Assembly (NCBI GenBank): GCA_003118195.1
Contig: BEXV01000429.1
Span: forward strand, 115,581 to 132,745
DNA: 17,165 nt
Direction: 5' to 3'
DNA from: Hemicentrotus pulcherrimus
Lineage: Eukaryota; Echinodermata; Echinoidea; Camarodonta; Strongylocentrotidae
This document shows, piece after piece, positions 8,961 through 17,165 of the stretch; the first letter of the stretch is position 1; every line of letters starts with the position of its first letter. A program made the translations under genes and the position numbers. The notes below the pieces were generated by a model that saw nothing but the letters and a program-made list of their open reading frames with translations, was not told the origin of the DNA and searched no databases.

Positions 8961-9416
8961 GGCCCGTCTTCACTATCTCGAGATTGCCAAATATCCAGCT
9001 ATTTGAACTATCCCGAGACCGAAGTAGCAAATTAGCTGGATAGTTGGTCGGGATATTATCCCAAGATATCTCGGTCTAGTTTGCGGTTTCCGTGTTTACT
9101 CGAGGTCAGTGGTTGTACTAGCGCGCTGAGCAGTATAGATCGCATGTGCGAACCGGAAATCGTTGTGCATGATGGGAATCGGGATATTCGAATCCGTACT
9201 TCGGTCTAATGAAGACAGTCGCAAACTATCCCGCTAGTTCGGAAATAGTGGGATATTTTGCAAACTAGACCGAGATATCTTGGGATATTATCCTGACCAA
9301 ATATCCAGCTAATTTGCTACTTCGGTCTAATGAAGACACAAATAGCTGGATAGTTTTCGATCGGGATAGTTCAAATAGCTGGATATTTGGCAATCTCAAG
9401 ATAGTGAAGACGGACC
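8961..9416. mobile_element. 456-bp palindromic MITE, TA target site, family 1 copy A
   Basis: The ends are GGCCCGTCTTCACTATCT and, inverted, GGTCCGTCTTCACTATCT. The arms go on matching for well over 100 bp through GAGATTGCCAAATATCCAGC and TTTGAACTATCCCGA. TA flanks both ends (8959-8960 and 9417-9418), which fits a Tc1/mariner-type target. Inside, TCTTCATTAGACCGAAG and ATATCCAGCTA motifs recur in both directions, so the element is a palindrome built from smaller palindromes. No coding capacity is seen; the 61-residue minus-strand frame is chance. Confidence 0.85.
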
Positions 9417-9418
9417 TA

Positions 9419-11038
9419 ATGACATTGTATTGACTAGAAGACAACTGCATGTAAAAGCAGATACTTGATTTACTTACAGGTAATGCTAAACAAAATAATT
9501 AATGCGGCTTAGTATTTAACTTTCTTTGCTATAAAAAATGTACCGATAATGATGAAAAACATTATTGGCATGACAGATATATTGACTGCCCATTATTAAA
9601 GAGGCTGGCTGCAATTTAAAAGAAATATAACAAAAAATCCCCATGCAGACGAATGCTAATTTCAATATCAAAGTCATGATGGAAATCAACTTAACCTCTA
9701 ATCCAGCAACTACATGTAAGTTACCTGATATATTGCAAGATGGCATGCCCAAATGATGTAAAAAAATATATGCAAACTAAATTTGACATCCCTCAACTTT
9801 ACAGTGATATACAAGTTTTAACTTTACATTTATTCATGTTAAAAAATATCCCATGTTCTATTTTTACACCCTAAGTAACAAACAGAGACAGGTTAATAGC
9901 TAGATGTAAGAATATATTGTCTATGAAAGCTATGATACCACTTTGGTAAAAATATGTCAGACAAAATATTTTAAAAATCGCACATCCTTGATTCAAACTG
10001 CTTTCTTAGCAGTCGGGTAAAAACAAACAAACAGTACTTTGATAAAAACACATTGTCACATCTGCTTATGAGAGTTGGGCATTGGGCTCACGGCCCAACC
10101 TCAGTTCACACATGTATTTAAATGTATTCTACTAAAGGAAACCTTTTGGAGATAATTTTGTTTATGAAATACATCGTTTTGTAACTGTAATGACTATTTT
10201 CCTAAAAATGTTGTATATACAGGTAGTATGATTTTAATGATGACAATGATTCATAGCATATAATTTCATATCATTGCCACTTTCTCAATAACTTTGCTGA
10301 CTTTAAAAAAAGTTATATACGGTAGTACAATTAGTATGTTTGAATTTTAGAAGGCAAGTGGAAAAAAAACATAAACATAACCAAAAAATGAATTACAATG
10401 CGAAAAATGATAAACAGACCATGCGTTGTTGAGGCCTATGAAGCCTTGACTTTGTGAAAATTAAAATCTTTAGGCCATATTCTTTAATTAAGTTGATCAA
10501 TAGCAAGACATTATCACTCCAATACAACACTGCCAATTAGTTCTTTTTCTTCTAGAGTTCAGAGATAAAAATGGAAAAAAATAATAAAGGTCTTTGTGAT
10601 CCCTCTCTGGGTCTTGTACGTTGAAGTGGACCAATCACCTTCAAGCTAATCTTGAGCTCTGGTATAGGAATCATATGTCAAGAGTACATGGCTATAAGTC
10701 TTTCTGGATTGTTTATCCTACAGTAGATTGATTGTTTGAACCAGTAAACAATGACTATCTTTGTTGTAAATATTAATTAGAAATGAATTCAATAAATAAA
10801 CCCTTTTCCTTTATACCACCATTCTTGTACTAGAAATCTGCATTGTTCTTATCATACAAACCAAATGTTGCAGTCGTTTCTTCTGATGTAGCTTATTTTT
10901 AATTACCAATATGTTTGCATGCTTTTATAGATATAGATTGTATAAGGTTTTGCATATACAGCAGGAGCAGCATTTTTTTTTTTTTAATGTTGTGAATGAC
11001 ATGTTAGAGTACTAATCTGTTACTAAATTGCATCTTAC
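9419..11038. other. Long intron without recognised gene or repeat
   Basis: AT-rich. TTGGGCTCACGGCCCAA at 10083-10099 is a short imperfect hairpin. Donor-like GTAAGT (9476), GTAACT (9712) and GTGAGC (10090) were tested and give no exon in the phase used by the array. A T run lies at 10973-10985. Confidence 0.5.
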
Positions 11039-11080
11039 CATCCATTTTCAAATAAATATCCTGGTCTTCCTGTTGTTGCG
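11039..11080 (-). CDS. 42-bp symmetric mini-exon with YLKM (YxxM) motif
   Basis: A 42-bp exon lies between acceptor CTATGTGTAG and donor GTAAGA, phase 1 at both ends. It reads QQQEDQDIYLKMD(G) after a codon shared with the upstream exon. YLKM is a YxxM site, the motif recognised after phosphorylation by the SH2 domains of the PI3K p85 subunit, and acidic residues precede the tyrosine as in the other members. The glutamine-rich start differs from the P-E-E/D-E starts of the YLDM exons, so this is an older or more diverged member. It lies 627 bp downstream of the exon at 11708 in the transcribed direction. Confidence 0.78.
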
Positions 11081-11707
11081 CTACACATAGATGAGTAGTT
11101 GTAAATAATTATTAATGATTAAGTTCAATCAGTTATTTTGAAATATTTCTTTTCAGATATCGTACTCATAAGTGACCTTTCAATTTCAAAATAGGTCATT
11201 TTTACTATCATTAAAGGCCTTTTTGGAAACTTGTAGGCTTTTGTAGGCATTTTGAGTTGGTGTTCCACAAGTATCATTTGTTGGACCCATACTTTTTTTC
11301 TTCAGTTTTAAATTTCAAACAAATACAGTTATTCAAATTGAAACATTTTCAAAATAACTCTGACTATATGCTCTATTCAATTGGTAAGGACAGATAAGGC
11401 AGATAGAGCAGTGCCCCCATTAATTGTGGAAATGTTTTTCTAATCCTATTCCATTAACACAAGATGAGACTTTTAATCTTCTTTTTCCTTCAGGTTTGCA
11501 CACTCATAAACCAGAATCCCTGGAAAAGTCCTAAAAGTTTAATTAATAGATATCAATTTAATTGAATTTATAAGCATTATTATACCAATGAAACAAAATA
11601 TACACTTCATGTGTAAGTCCTAGAAACCAATTACAGTAAATTTATTTACGTCTTGTACTGTACACAAATTTCTTGATTCTTCTCCCCTTTTGCTTTATAA
11701 ATCTTAC
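11081..11707. other. Short intron between YLKM and YLDM exons
   Basis: 627 bp, AT-rich. I see no repeat or further exon. Confidence 0.5.
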
Positions 11708-11752
11708 CTGGGGGCGGACCCATATCCAAGTAGAGTTCGTCTTCTGGTGGAG
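11708..11752 (-). CDS. 45-bp symmetric mini-exon with YLDM (YxxM) motif
   Basis: A 45-bp exon lies between acceptor GGCTTCTTTTAG and donor GTAAGA, phase 1 at both ends. It reads (A)PPEDELYLDMGPPP(G). YLDM is a strong YxxM site for p85 SH2 domains. The acidic E-D-E before the tyrosine fits substrates of cytoplasmic tyrosine kinases, and the proline-rich tail might add an SH3-type contact (inference). The core ELYLDM is identical in protein to the exons at 13388 and 14494, but the DNA differs at several third positions. The upstream intron also keeps a CAATT/AATTC-rich stretch like theirs. It is therefore an older duplicate of the same exon. Confidence 0.83.
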
Positions 11753-12053
11753 CTAAAAGAAGCCAAAGCCCAATTGATATTCAATTTAATTTCTAATTCA
11801 AATTAAGGTTCTATGATTGATTGCTTGAGAGAGCATATAGCTCTCATTTATTTCTTCCAATATTTACAATTAAAAAACAAACAATTTAACAGTAGGCCAT
11901 GTCATGCATAATTTCATGTTTACATCAATATATGTGATAACAGAGCAATACATACATATGAGCTAGTAATACAAAGAAATATAAAGAAATGAAAGAAAAG
12001 GGTGTCCCCCAAAAAAGCCACAAGGAGGGGATCACCAGAGCAACAAACAAACA

Positions 12054-12055
<2 letters not shown>

Positions 12056-12095
<40 letters not shown>
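12056..12095. repeat. (TA)n microsatellite
   Basis: About 20 uninterrupted TA units. Confidence 0.97.
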
Positions 12096-12100
<5 letters not shown>

Positions 12101-12945
12101 CATATTTACAAAACAAAAAAAATAAAAGATTAGTTGGTATACAAATGAGCACGTTATGCTCTGGTAACAATTTCTCTGCATCACTTTCCTACACTACCAA
12201 AATAAATGTTGAACTTCAAGCCTAAGCCTACCATTAAAGACCCTGTCAAAAGTGAGAAATGAAACAGATTAATTGTATATCAACGGAAAACTTATGGGCC
12301 ATAGATTACAGTCAATTTTATCAATTATGCTATTTTAGTGTCTGTCAGAGGTTTTAACAGCTCTGTGAAAACTCAAAATCTAAAAGATTGAAAATGGGAA
12401 GTTGTCAAACTAAAAACCAACTACTGTATAAACTTCATGACATCATCTAATGTGGAGTATGCATATTCACACTAACTTAGTTCTAAGCACAGTTCATGGC
12501 CTCATCTATATACATGTGTACACATGTAGGTGAGCTGATCTGGTCCATGTGTTCATTGTCACTGTAAGTGAAGCAAATTTGACCCCTGTTGACCCGGAAG
12601 TTAGAGGGGTGGGAAAACTGAGGTTTTAATTTGCTTTAGTGCATTACTGAAAAGGATTTTAGGTTTTATTCCTTTATATTCATATCCTACGTTCGCTCAG
12701 CTTTCCATTAATGTAAAGTCTTCCGAGGATAGGGTCGTTAATCCTAAATCGCATTTGCAACCTTTACCCTATGTAACTCTAGAACTTTGACAAAATTAAA
12801 GCCCAGAGCAAATGTTTGGATTCATTCCATGCCATTCTCAGAAGGTTTCTAACAATTAACTTGGCCACTTGGTTTCACTGCAACGATGAACAAAAATATC
12901 AACATACCAGTATTGTCAATTTCCATAAGTATGTTTAAACACGTT

Positions 12946-12968
12946 AATAATAATAATAATAATAATAA
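12946..12968. repeat. (AAT)n microsatellite
   Basis: Seven to eight AAT units. Confidence 0.95.
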
Positions 12969-13387
12969 CATTTATAGGGCGCTTTATACAGATGTTTCTA
13001 AGCAATTTTTAACAATAGTGTTTAAATACAAGTGCATACATGTACACAGATTTCAAAGTATTGCTTGAAGCAGATAACTTTGCATACTATTAACAATGTT
13101 CAAGGGTCATATATTTACTATGTGACAAACTATGTTCAGCTCCAACAGATAATTTATATGCAATGATATTCAAAAAATTGAATATTCAGAAACAAGTAAA
13201 GACAACATGGCAGCATAAACATATATGGAGGAATTTTTTTCAAAATCTTTTCTTTTCAACTTTGAATATTGCCTACTAAGATCCATAAGATGTAAAAAAA
13301 AAAAAAAATGAGATGAGATGTAAACAAAATCATGAGTCATGCAGCACCCTTTTTGGCTCCAAATCATCCAAATGGACAAACTCTCAC

Positions 13388-13429
13388 CTGGGGCTAACTC
13401 CATATCCAAATAAAGCTCCTCCTCTGGAA
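13388..13429 (-). CDS. 42-bp mini-exon with YLDM motif, duplicated copy A
   Basis: A 42-bp exon lies between acceptor GAATTCTTTCAG and donor GTGAGA, phase 1 at both ends. It reads (V)PEEELYLDMELAP(G), with one YxxM motif behind three glutamates. Exon and splice sites are identical in DNA to copy B at 14494-14535, exactly 1106 bp away, as part of a large tandem duplication. Read past the splice sites the frame stays open for 79 residues in both copies, but the extension is intron. Role by family knowledge: PI3K p85 recruitment when the tyrosine is phosphorylated. Confidence 0.83.
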
Positions 13430-13648
13430 CTGAAAGAATTCAATTCCAATCAATTCAAATTCATTTAAATTAGTATTTACTTTTTACTATCAAAATATAA
13501 TCACAAAGTAGTCTGTCAAATATTAAGTGATTAAGAACATGGGTTGTTGTTGGTGGGTCCTTGTTTAAAACTGAGGCTTCGTTCACATAAATATATAAAT
13601 GACAATGACGTGTGAACGTAACATGCTATGAGGTTAGAAGATAAAAAT

Positions 13649-13731
13649 CCTCTCTCTCTCTCTCTCTTTATTTCTCTTCTCTCTCGCTCTCTCTCTGCCT
13701 GTCTGTCTGACGTCTGTCTGTATGTCTCTCC

Positions 13732-13765
<34 letters not shown>
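13649..13765. repeat. (CT)n / (CTGT)n microsatellite
   Basis: Pyrimidine-rich CT tracts with a CTGTCTGTCTG core. It is much shorter in the second duplicate (14708-14760). Confidence 0.95.
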
Positions 13766-13859
13766 AAACAGACAAACTCCCCCTAAAATAAACAATGATA
13801 TGACATTTAATACACCTGCAGAGTGATTAACGAAAACTTTGTAAAATCTTGCTTTATCT

Positions 13860-14027
13860 CAGGGAAAAAATTAATATTTATTTTTCGGGGGCTCCTTCTC
13901 AAGCTTGCCTGCATAAAAATAACACTTTAAAATTTGTTTTGCATTGAACTCTATGCAAATTTACAGGGGCTCTTTTGGGCATTTCGGGGGCTATTTCGCC
14001 CCAAGCCCCCATGTATTTTTTTGGCTA
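13860..14027. mobile_element. 168-bp insertion with 8-bp target duplication (hAT-like)
   Basis: It is present only in duplication unit 1. CTTTATCT flanks it at 13852-13859 and 14028-14035, while unit 2 has a single CTTTATCT at the same place. The ends read CAGGGAAAAAATTAA and, inverted, TAGCCAAAAAAATAC. These are weakly alike, and the 8-bp duplication fits hAT elements. The body is rich in CGGGGGCT and GCCCC. The class is inference; the insertion itself is directly visible. Confidence 0.78.
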
Positions 14028-14051
14028 CTTTATCTTAACATTTGCATACAC

Positions 14052-14070
14052 GCACACACACACACACACC
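14052..14070. repeat. (AC)n microsatellite, unit 1
   Basis: About nine AC units. The matching run in unit 2 is at 14873-14908. Confidence 0.9.
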
Positions 14071-14493
14071 CATACTCACATATAAAAAAATACATATTGT
14101 CCTCTGATTAAGTGATAGGTATGTCCAGAGAATAACATGAAAACAAACAACACATATTTCAAAGTATTGCTTGAAGCAGATAACTTTGCATACTATTAAC
14201 AATGTTCAAGGGTCATATATTTATTATGTGACAAACTATGTTCAGCTCCAACAGATAATTTATATGCAATGATATTCAAAAAATTGAATATTCAGAAACA
14301 AGTAAAGACAACATGGCAGCATAAACATATATGGAGGAATTTTTTTCAAAATCTTTTCTATTCAACTTTGAATATTGCCTACTAAGATCCATAAGATGTA
14401 AAAAAAAAAAAAAATGAGATGAGATGTAAACAAAATCATGAGTCATGCAGCACCCTTTTTGGCTCCAAATCATCCAAATGGACAAACTCTCAC

Positions 14494-14535
14494 CTGGGGC
14501 TAACTCCATATCCAAATAAAGCTCCTCCTCTGGAA
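14494..14535 (-). CDS. 42-bp mini-exon with YLDM motif, duplicated copy B
   Basis: This is the second copy of the YLDM exon, identical in DNA to copy A at 13388-13429, with the same acceptor, donor and phase 1-1 boundaries. It reads (V)PEEELYLDMELAP(G). Because the exon is symmetric, carrying both copies adds 14 residues and one extra YxxM site without changing frame. Flanking intron is also nearly identical (for example AATC versus AATA at the single difference close to the exon on its upstream side), which points to a recent event or to gene conversion. An assembly duplication is unlikely because unit-specific insertions distinguish the two copies. Confidence 0.82.
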
Positions 14536-14869
14536 CTGAAAGAATTCAATTCCAATCAATTCAAATTCATTTAAATTTACTATCAAAATATAATCACAAA
14601 GTAGTCTGTCAAAGATTAAGAACCTGGGTTGTTGTTGGTGGGTCCTTGTTTAAAACTGTGAGGCTTCGTTCACATAAATATATAAATGACAATGACATGT
14701 CATTGTCTGTTTGGCGTTTGTCTGTAAGTCTCTCCCTCTCTCTCCCTCTCTCTCTCTCTAAACAGACAAACTCCCCCTAAAATAAACAATGATATGACAT
14801 TTAATACACCTGCAGAGTGATTAACACAAACTTTGTAAAATCTTGCTTTATCTTAACATTTGCATACAT

Positions 14870-14872
<3 letters not shown>

Positions 14873-14908
<36 letters not shown>
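14873..14908. repeat. (AC)n microsatellite, unit 2
   Basis: About 18 AC units, roughly twice the length of the unit 1 run. Confidence 0.93.
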
Positions 14909-14909
<1 letters not shown>

Positions 14910-14983
14910 ATACTCACACAAATAAAAAATACATATTGTCCTCTGACTAAGAAGTGATAGGTATGTCAAGAGAATAACATGAA

Positions 14984-15235
14984 AACAAACAACACAGATA
15001 TTCGAAGAAAAGACATATATAGAGATATTTTAAGTTGGAATAGAAAATATATAAGTAAAAGGGCAGAAAATATATGAGTAAAAGAGCAGAAAAAACATAT
15101 TTTCCTCTGATTAAGAACTGATAGGAAGCTCCAGAGAATTGAATAATAAAATGGAAACAAACAATACAGACATTTAAAGAAAAGACATATATAGAGATAT
15201 TTCAAGTTGGAAATAGAAAATATATAAGTAAAAGT
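14984..15235. repeat. Two-copy minisatellite, period about 172 bp
   Basis: GAAAAGACATATATAGAGAT to ATATAAGTAAAAG (15004-15060) recurs at about 15177-15234. The copies are separated by a diverged third copy of the end of the large duplication unit. The region therefore grew by repeated unequal exchange. It lies in the intron just downstream of the YLTM exon. Confidence 0.85.
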
Positions 15236-15263
15236 GCGAGAAAGTGAAGAATAAAAACCATAC

Positions 15264-15311
15264 CAGTCATTGTTAAGTAATTTGACTCCTCTTCTTGGAC
15301 TGCCTTTCCTT
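15264..15311 (-). CDS. 48-bp symmetric mini-exon with YLTM (YxxM) motif
   Basis: A 48-bp exon lies between an acceptor with the pyrimidine tract CCTACCCCCTCTATTGCACGCAG and donor GTATGG, phase 1 at both ends. It reads GKAVQEEESNYLTMT(G) after the split first codon. YLTM is a YxxM site, and three glutamates precede it at nearly the same spacing as in the YLDM exons. It is the most upstream member of the array that I can support. Nothing recognisable as an earlier exon appears between it and the right edge. Confidence 0.76.
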
Positions 15312-15420
15312 CTGCGTGCAATAGAGGGGGTAGGTGCATGCATTAAGGTGCGGTGAGGGGGGCGTGGAGGGGGTGATGATGGGTGTTAAAAGAGAAGCAA
15401 AAACAAAATATTATTAGAGG

Positions 15421-15813
15421 TCATTAAAGGGATCCGGTAACTTTGTCTCAGATTCTGAAACAAAATTCTGGATTTAGCTCATGATGCAATGATAATTATA
15501 AACCTTAAGGTCAGTCAGGAACCCCATGACTTTTAGAAACCAATCGCCTGTCTGATTATATTAAGATATTTATGATTGGAATTACAAATTTTGAAAATCG
15601 TTCGCCTGACGGTTTTCATAACACTACAGTCTATTGGGGAAAACGAGTATGGTAAAACCAGTCACTCAAAGATTTTTACTTTTTTGAGGCACTTCTTGAT
15701 CATTTTGAAGCTCAATTTTTTTAGGGCTTCAATATTACACCATATCACAAACACTTATAACACGCAGGGGCATGTATGTCAGATTTAACATTGTTGAACG
15801 AACCCTTTAATGA
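15421..15813. mobile_element. 393-bp element with TCATTAAAGGG terminal inverted repeats
   Basis: The left end TCATTAAAGGG and right end CCCTTTAATGA are perfect inverted repeats of 11 bp; part of this may be a TTAA-type target duplication. A truncated copy lies at 8148-8395. Near 15593-15620 is a small internal hairpin (GAAAATCG ... CGGTTTTC) that the other copy lacks. It is non-coding; the 70-residue plus-strand frame is chance. Confidence 0.82.
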
Positions 15814-16463
15814 TCAAATGAACTTGAACTCCAAGGGGGTGTAATAATACTGAAAACATTATTTTTTATGGATTTTATGGCGTTTTAGGGATCATCTCAA
15901 CAATTCCAAATCTGGAGCAGTCATTATTAAATGTCCGAGCAGATCTGGCTGCGCAGTGCGTACATGTTATTAGATACAGTTTAAAGAGATATACAAAAAA
16001 GCACCAATAATATGTGCTTATTCCACTTAATTTCCGTTTGTTATGATGATTAACATCCTTTCCCCTACCATAAAAGATAACATAGCCTTCACAAATATGC
16101 ACCAGACTCTCTCAATCATAAAAACATACCAGTAGCTACGTCATACAACTACAAAGATAATGTGTTCTGTTCCTTAAAAATGTATACGGATAGCATAACT
16201 TGTTTAATATTAAACAAAGATGACAATATGGACTGCTGTCTACATGTTTATGCTTGTCTCCAAGTGCATGTGAATATGACGTGATTAATCATTAAACATG
16301 CAATTTACGAGGAACAGAGAGCACCTTAACTGGAGAAAAAAAAGGTGATTAGAATAGTGTGTATCCTGGATTTTATGAACTTTTAATCATTCAGTCTAGG
16401 ATAACGAGTGTACTAGGTAGGGTTCTTACAAATAATGTTCCTGTTTAGTGGTCTTTTCATACC
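15814..16463. other. Stretch without recognised gene
   Basis: I see no repeat. A GTATGT donor at 16128 follows TTGTATGACGTAGCTACTG, which would read LYDVAT(G), but the only open acceptor gives a 19-bp phase 0-1 exon unlike the array, so I do not call it. Confidence 0.45.
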
Positions 16464-16478
16464 AGTGTGACTTCAATA

Positions 16479-16754
16479 GGCCTGTTTTCATCAGCTCGAG
16501 TTTGCCAAATAACCTGCTAGTTTAACTATCCCAATCGCAAATTAGTCACTCAATTTGTATTGACATCAGCCCACAGGCGCAATTAGTGGGATATTTGGTC
16601 GAAATAGGGGAATAGCGGGCTAATTTGCGCCCGCCCGAGCTAGATTGTGATGAGCGTATTGGTCTGGTGAAGACGCAATTTCGAGCATCGGGATAATATC
16701 CTGAGTCTGAAAATAGTATGTTATTTGGCAAACTCGAGCTGATAAGAACAGGCC
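16479..16754. mobile_element. 276-bp palindromic MITE, TA target site, family 1 copy B
   Basis: The ends GGCCTGTTTTCATCAGCTCG and, inverted, GGCCTGTTCTTATCAGCTCG continue AGTTTGCCAAATAAC on both arms. TA flanks both sides (16477-16478 and 16755-16756). It shares the GGCCYGT-TTCA start and GCCAAATA core with the 8961-9416 element, so the two belong to one family. AGTGTGACTTCA stands just outside each end (16464-16475 and 16759-16770). Confidence 0.83.
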
Positions 16755-16770
16755 TAGTAGTGTGACTTCA

Positions 16771-17165
16771 TACAGGTCATCCAGGTTGACCCACAGGTGA
16801 CCATTCAAAAACGTGCACACTAGACTGAAAGCCCATGAGACAAACAAAAACAAATAATACATCAGAAAATATAGTTCTAAAATTAGAAAGTTCCAAAATG
16901 TTCATGAGATGGACAGTCCACCAGAACAAATATTTGCAACTACAATCTCATGATCTCATGGATTGTCACTCTAGCTATAACGCTCTGAAAAGTTGCGAGA
17001 AGGCACACAAGACTGAAAATGATAGTTTGATGGGTCATCGGTCTACAGACAATGATATTGGGACTATGTCGCAAATTCACTGCTGCACTAGCTTACCAAA
17101 AAGGTGACAGTCTCATGGGAAGTCAGTCTTGATGATTGTAGCCAGCGGCGTACGCAGGATTTTTT
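16771..17165. other. Right edge without firm gene; repeat-like end
   Basis: No exon is supported. A minus-strand frame at 16760-16800 reads VNLDDLYEVTL, but splice sites do not frame it. The last 28 bp (AGCCAGCGGCGTACGCAGGATTTTTT-like, 17141-17165) resemble a motif often found at dispersed repeats in marine invertebrates (memory, not searched). Confidence 0.4.

Larger units (their letters stand above)
11753..13047. other. Intron with simple repeats, no gene seen
   Basis: It contains a (TA)n run at 12056-12095 and an (AAT)n run at 12946-12968. The peptides of alternating Ile-Tyr and of poly-Asn predicted here come from these repeats. TGACCC-CTGT-TGACCC at 12580-12595 is a direct repeat of a nuclear-receptor-like half site with 4-bp spacing. 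Confidence 0.6.
13048..14153. repeat. Tandem duplication, unit 1 (about 1106 bp) carrying a YLDM exon
   Basis: It starts at TTTCAAAGTATTGCTTGAAGC (13051) and ends with AAACAAACAACACA at 14153, and is followed at once by unit 2. The offset is exactly 1106 bp from 13051 to beyond the exon. It differs from unit 2 by a CT/CTGT-rich tract (13649-13765) and a 168-bp insertion (13860-14027). Both lie downstream of the exon in plus coordinates. Confidence 0.93.
14154..14996. repeat. Tandem duplication, unit 2 (about 843 bp) carrying a YLDM exon
   Basis: Nearly identical to unit 1 but shorter: it lacks the 168-bp insert and most of the CT-rich tract, and has a longer (AC)n run (14873-14908). The last 60-65 bp (CATATTGTCCTCTGACTAAG to AACAACACAG) appear a third time, diverged, at about 15097-15174. 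Confidence 0.93.

Noticed and set aside
9709..9765. Minus-strand stretch GMPSCNISG before GTAACT
   Set aside because: The only acceptor gives phase 0-1, the donor is weak and the upstream is T-rich low-complexity sequence.
10089..10135. GTGAGC donor with open stretch NTFKYMCELRLG
   Set aside because: The entering phase does not match the array, and the sequence around the donor is a small hairpin.
11925..12225. Frames with long alternating Ile-Tyr
   Set aside because: Translation of the (TA)n microsatellite on either strand.
13170..13409. 79-residue minus-strand frame repeated at 14276-14515
   Set aside because: Its conservation comes from the recent DNA duplication. Only its start (MDMELAPG) is exon; the rest runs past the GTGAG donor into intron.
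16110..16150. LYDVATG tyrosine mini-exon before a GTATGT donor
   Set aside because: An in-frame stop precedes the motif, and the only possible acceptor gives a 19-bp exon of phase 0-1, unlike the array.
16760..16830. NLDDLYEV tyrosine motif on the minus strand
   Set aside because: Attractive peptide, but the frame enters in phase 2 and its apparent donor would leave in phase 0, and it touches the MITE boundary. Likely chance.

Overview
The window looks like intronic and intergenic DNA from a marine invertebrate, most likely a deuterostome and perhaps an echinoderm such as a sea urchin. The reasons are the AT-rich, intron-dominated layout, many short non-autonomous DNA transposons, frequent ACATGTACATGT-type palindromes, and exons of 39-261 bp bounded by GT/AG sites. 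No bacterial gene structure is present. Almost every long open frame is noise or repeat. The species call is inference.

The one gene-like signal is on the minus strand. At the left end (200-460) an 87-codon exon encodes a clear DBB domain, the domain shared by BCAP/PIK3AP1, BANK1 and Drosophila Dof. Between 6502 and 15311 I find seven tiny exons of 39-48 bp. All are symmetric phase 1-1, have good splice sites and carry one tyrosine in an acidic or SH2-docking context. Five read YxxM (YLTM, YLDM three times, YLKM), the class bound by PI3K p85 SH2 domains. One reads YDCP (the YDxP class bound by Crk-type SH2 domains) and one reads TYEFT. In transcription order they run 15311 to 6502 and then reach the DBB exon. 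I read this as a PI3K-adaptor gene built as one docking site per exon, each exon skippable without changing frame. Two YLDM exons sit in a recent tandem duplication of about 1.1 kb (13048-14996), so the array is still growing or was until recently.

The introns are packed with repeats: three tandem tRNA-like units (1689-2153), a 451-bp fold-back hairpin (3846-4296), a TTTAAAGGG-ended element (5197-5940) with relatives at 648-830 and 6885-7080, two related palindromic elements with TA target sites (8961-9416 and 16479-16754), a CATTAAAGGG-ended element (15421-15813) with a truncated copy at 8148-8395, a 168-bp insert with an 8-bp target duplication (13860-14027), 'TTTCCATGACTTTCC' fragments, and several microsatellites.

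Limits: the exons are read by eye from splice signals and peptide pattern. The gene's first and last exons are outside the window or were not recognised. It is not proven that the tyrosine exons and the DBB exon belong to one transcript.
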